From Bradyrhizobium guangzhouense (GTDB lineage Bacteria; Pseudomonadota; Alphaproteobacteria; Rhizobiales; Xanthobacteraceae): a DNA stretch of 64,000 nucleotides. Numbering within the stretch: position 1 is the stretch's first letter; every line of letters begins with the position of its first letter. The stretch covers positions 7,094,887 through 7,158,886 of the forward strand of contig NZ_CP030053.1 of the NCBI RefSeq assembly GCF_004114955.1. The letters run 5' to 3'. The notes beneath the pieces were generated by a model. It did not search any database and was not told the DNA's origin. It worked only from the letters and a program-made list of their open reading frames with translations. This document shows, one piece after another, positions 62,932-64,000 of this stretch. The position numbers and the translations under genes were made by a program.

Positions 62932-63719
62932 AAACTTTCATCGCGCTGCGGTGCGGTGCGAAAAACCCCTGCGGCGCGGGCTTAAGTTGAATTCGCGCGA
63001 AGCAAAGTTCTGCACACCGTAGTTTCACCGGAACAAGTTTCGGCGTCGGGTTACCCTGTGAAACGAGACTCAAAAAACGGTGTCTCGCTAATCACTTATC
63101 GACATAGCAGCGACAAGCATTTGGAAAATTCGCTCGCACGTCGCGTGCGTGACGCTTTTGTAAAAATTTTTTGGCGGTGGCGGAGTCGTTGTCACATGAC
63201 ACGCGCGATTTTCGAATCTGTGCACGAATCCAAAAACTTGGTCTCAAGGCTGTGAACAACTCGTGCGCGGCGTTAACGCTGGTCAAGTTTTTTGATGCCT
63301 CAAGTGTGAATCAATTTCGTTGCGAGTCTTTCCGCTTAGTGTATTCCTTAAGTCGTTCGCGGCGCCCACGATCTTGAGACCAGCGCGGTTTAGGAAACGG
63401 GGCGGCGTGCAAATCGGCGGCGGTGTGCACGTAGGCGACGCTTCAACAAGCGATAGTCGGATCAAAACCCATAGCAATATGGGAACGGTAGCTCTTTGTC
63501 TTGACGTCTCCAAGCGAGATCTTTGGGATCACGCTCGCTCCAGGCGCATGTGCAAGATCACATGTGAGAGGCATCTTGAGACTACCCCGATACGCATGAT
63601 GGCGTAGCCGAGCGAACGACACGAACAGACAGGCAGGACATCCGCGACTCGAGCATAGCGCGGAGGTTCTTTTACGCAGGACCTTGCCGTGAGCGATCAC
63701 GGCAGGACGGGGAGGTATC

Positions 63720-63830
63720 ATGTCCTACGGATTCAACGCGGTATTGACTTCAGCTTCATCGTCCAACGATGCCGTTTCCAATCCGTCCTGCGCGCAGCCC
63801 CCTCGCGACGGGGCGTCGAGTACGCGCTGA
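63720..63830 (+). CDS. Possible small ORF with a strong ribosome site
   Basis: A 36-codon frame (MSYGFNAVLTSASSSNDAVS...) is preceded by GGGGAGGT five bases before the ATG, and by an 8-base-pair hairpin with a GCGA loop (63685-63704). The peptide is Ser/Ala-rich, soluble and matches nothing I know. It may be a real small protein, the start of a broken gene, or chance. Confidence 0.3.
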   Translation: MSYGFNAVLTSASSSNDAVSNPSCAQPPRDGASSTR

Positions 63831-64000
63831 CCTCGCGAACCCTCCATCTCCGACATCGCTGATCTGACCGCGGCGCTTGCGCCGGACGGCGGAGCCGTGC
63901 CCGAAGATGGACTCGCTTGAGGTCGCGTCATCCAGGAGTTCTGGCAAGAACTTCGCATGGCGCCCACCACGCAACCTTATCTCTCAAGAAAAGTTTTCAA

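Larger units (their letters stand above)
62769..64000. other. Long non-coding region after rpsT, possible dnaA upstream region
   Basis: About 1.2 kb in which no frame has convincing codon bias or family resemblance. From about 63000 to 63350 it is clearly AT-richer than the rest of the window, with TTTTGTAAAAATTTTTTGG at 63154. Sequences close to DnaA boxes occur: TTATCGACA near 63095 and TGTGAACAA near 63253 (each one mismatch from the consensus TTATNCACA or its complement). It also carries the 13-bp tandem repeats, a hairpin and a small ORF listed separately. Confidence 0.5.

Noticed and set aside
63283..63721. Two minus-strand open frames after rpsT (76 and 92 codons)
   Set aside because: No family resemblance, no good ribosome sites and mutually overlapping with plus-strand frames; treated as non-coding.

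Overview
The window looks like a chromosomal stretch of a Bradyrhizobium-type alphaproteobacterium (order Hyphomicrobiales). The support is high GC with strong third-position bias, a RegB/RegA-type redox two-component pair (RegSR in Bradyrhizobium), a GlnD nitrogen sensor, an intracellular PHA depolymerase, several orphan periplasmic binding proteins, and intergenic gaps filled with long palindromic repeats of several families. Species assignment is inference; no rRNA or other phylogenetic marker beyond rpsT is present.

Layout. 1-2353 (minus): a sulfonate/taurine-type ABC importer (ATPase cut by the window edge, permease, binding protein). 2542-5331: glnD. 5380-11128: a LysR regulator divergent from an NTF2-like protein, an Ogt-type DNA repair protein, a DUF1304 membrane protein, two tandem paralogous binding proteins without permeases, and a DUF1330 protein. 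11296-16175: a class A penicillin-binding protein, a YgjP-like metallopeptidase and phaZ. 16296-20158: an ABC-2 exporter (permease and ATPase) divergent from regS-regR. 20262-29540: an MmcB-like repair protein, two convergent GH13 glucosidases, a metallo-beta-lactamase-fold hydrolase, a PHB-depolymerase-like esterase, a luciferase-like monooxygenase and a cytochrome P450.

29772-37160 is a signalling block: an HWE-type histidine kinase, two GGDEF-EAL proteins and a PAS-GGDEF protein, followed by tRNA-Arg(CCG). Next come a Tat-exported GAD-like/DUF1851 protein and a TadG-TadE-TadE surface gene cluster (38733-41281). 41359-44020 holds a small unknown gene, a Tag-like DNA glycosylase, a metallophosphoesterase and a cyclic-nucleotide-binding protein that overlaps it tail to tail. 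44124-45873 is a probable operon (membrane protein, winged-helix regulator, cis-prenyltransferase) carrying two copies of the 17-bp palindrome ACTTTG-N5-CAAAGT. One copy touches the -10 box of the operon promoter and the other is centred on the uppS start codon. This is the best candidate for an undescribed regulatory circuit here.

46072-53530: a trypsin-like protease, an ArsR/SRPBCC/DUF899 operon with a visible operator and near-leaderless promoter, a Bug-type binding protein, a VOC protein, an acyl-CoA ligase and an HD-GYP protein. 53892-56674 encodes an IorAB-type molybdenum hydroxylase. 57211-61979 contains small hydrolases, MsrA, a Wza-like lipoprotein and hypothetical proteins. rpsT (62369-62635) has a clear sigma-70 promoter. 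The 1.4 kb after it is AT-richer than the rest, has no convincing gene, and carries short repeats and hairpins. Since rpsT is often next to dnaA in this group, it may be the dnaA upstream region.

No insertion sequence, phage, integrase or CRISPR array was seen.
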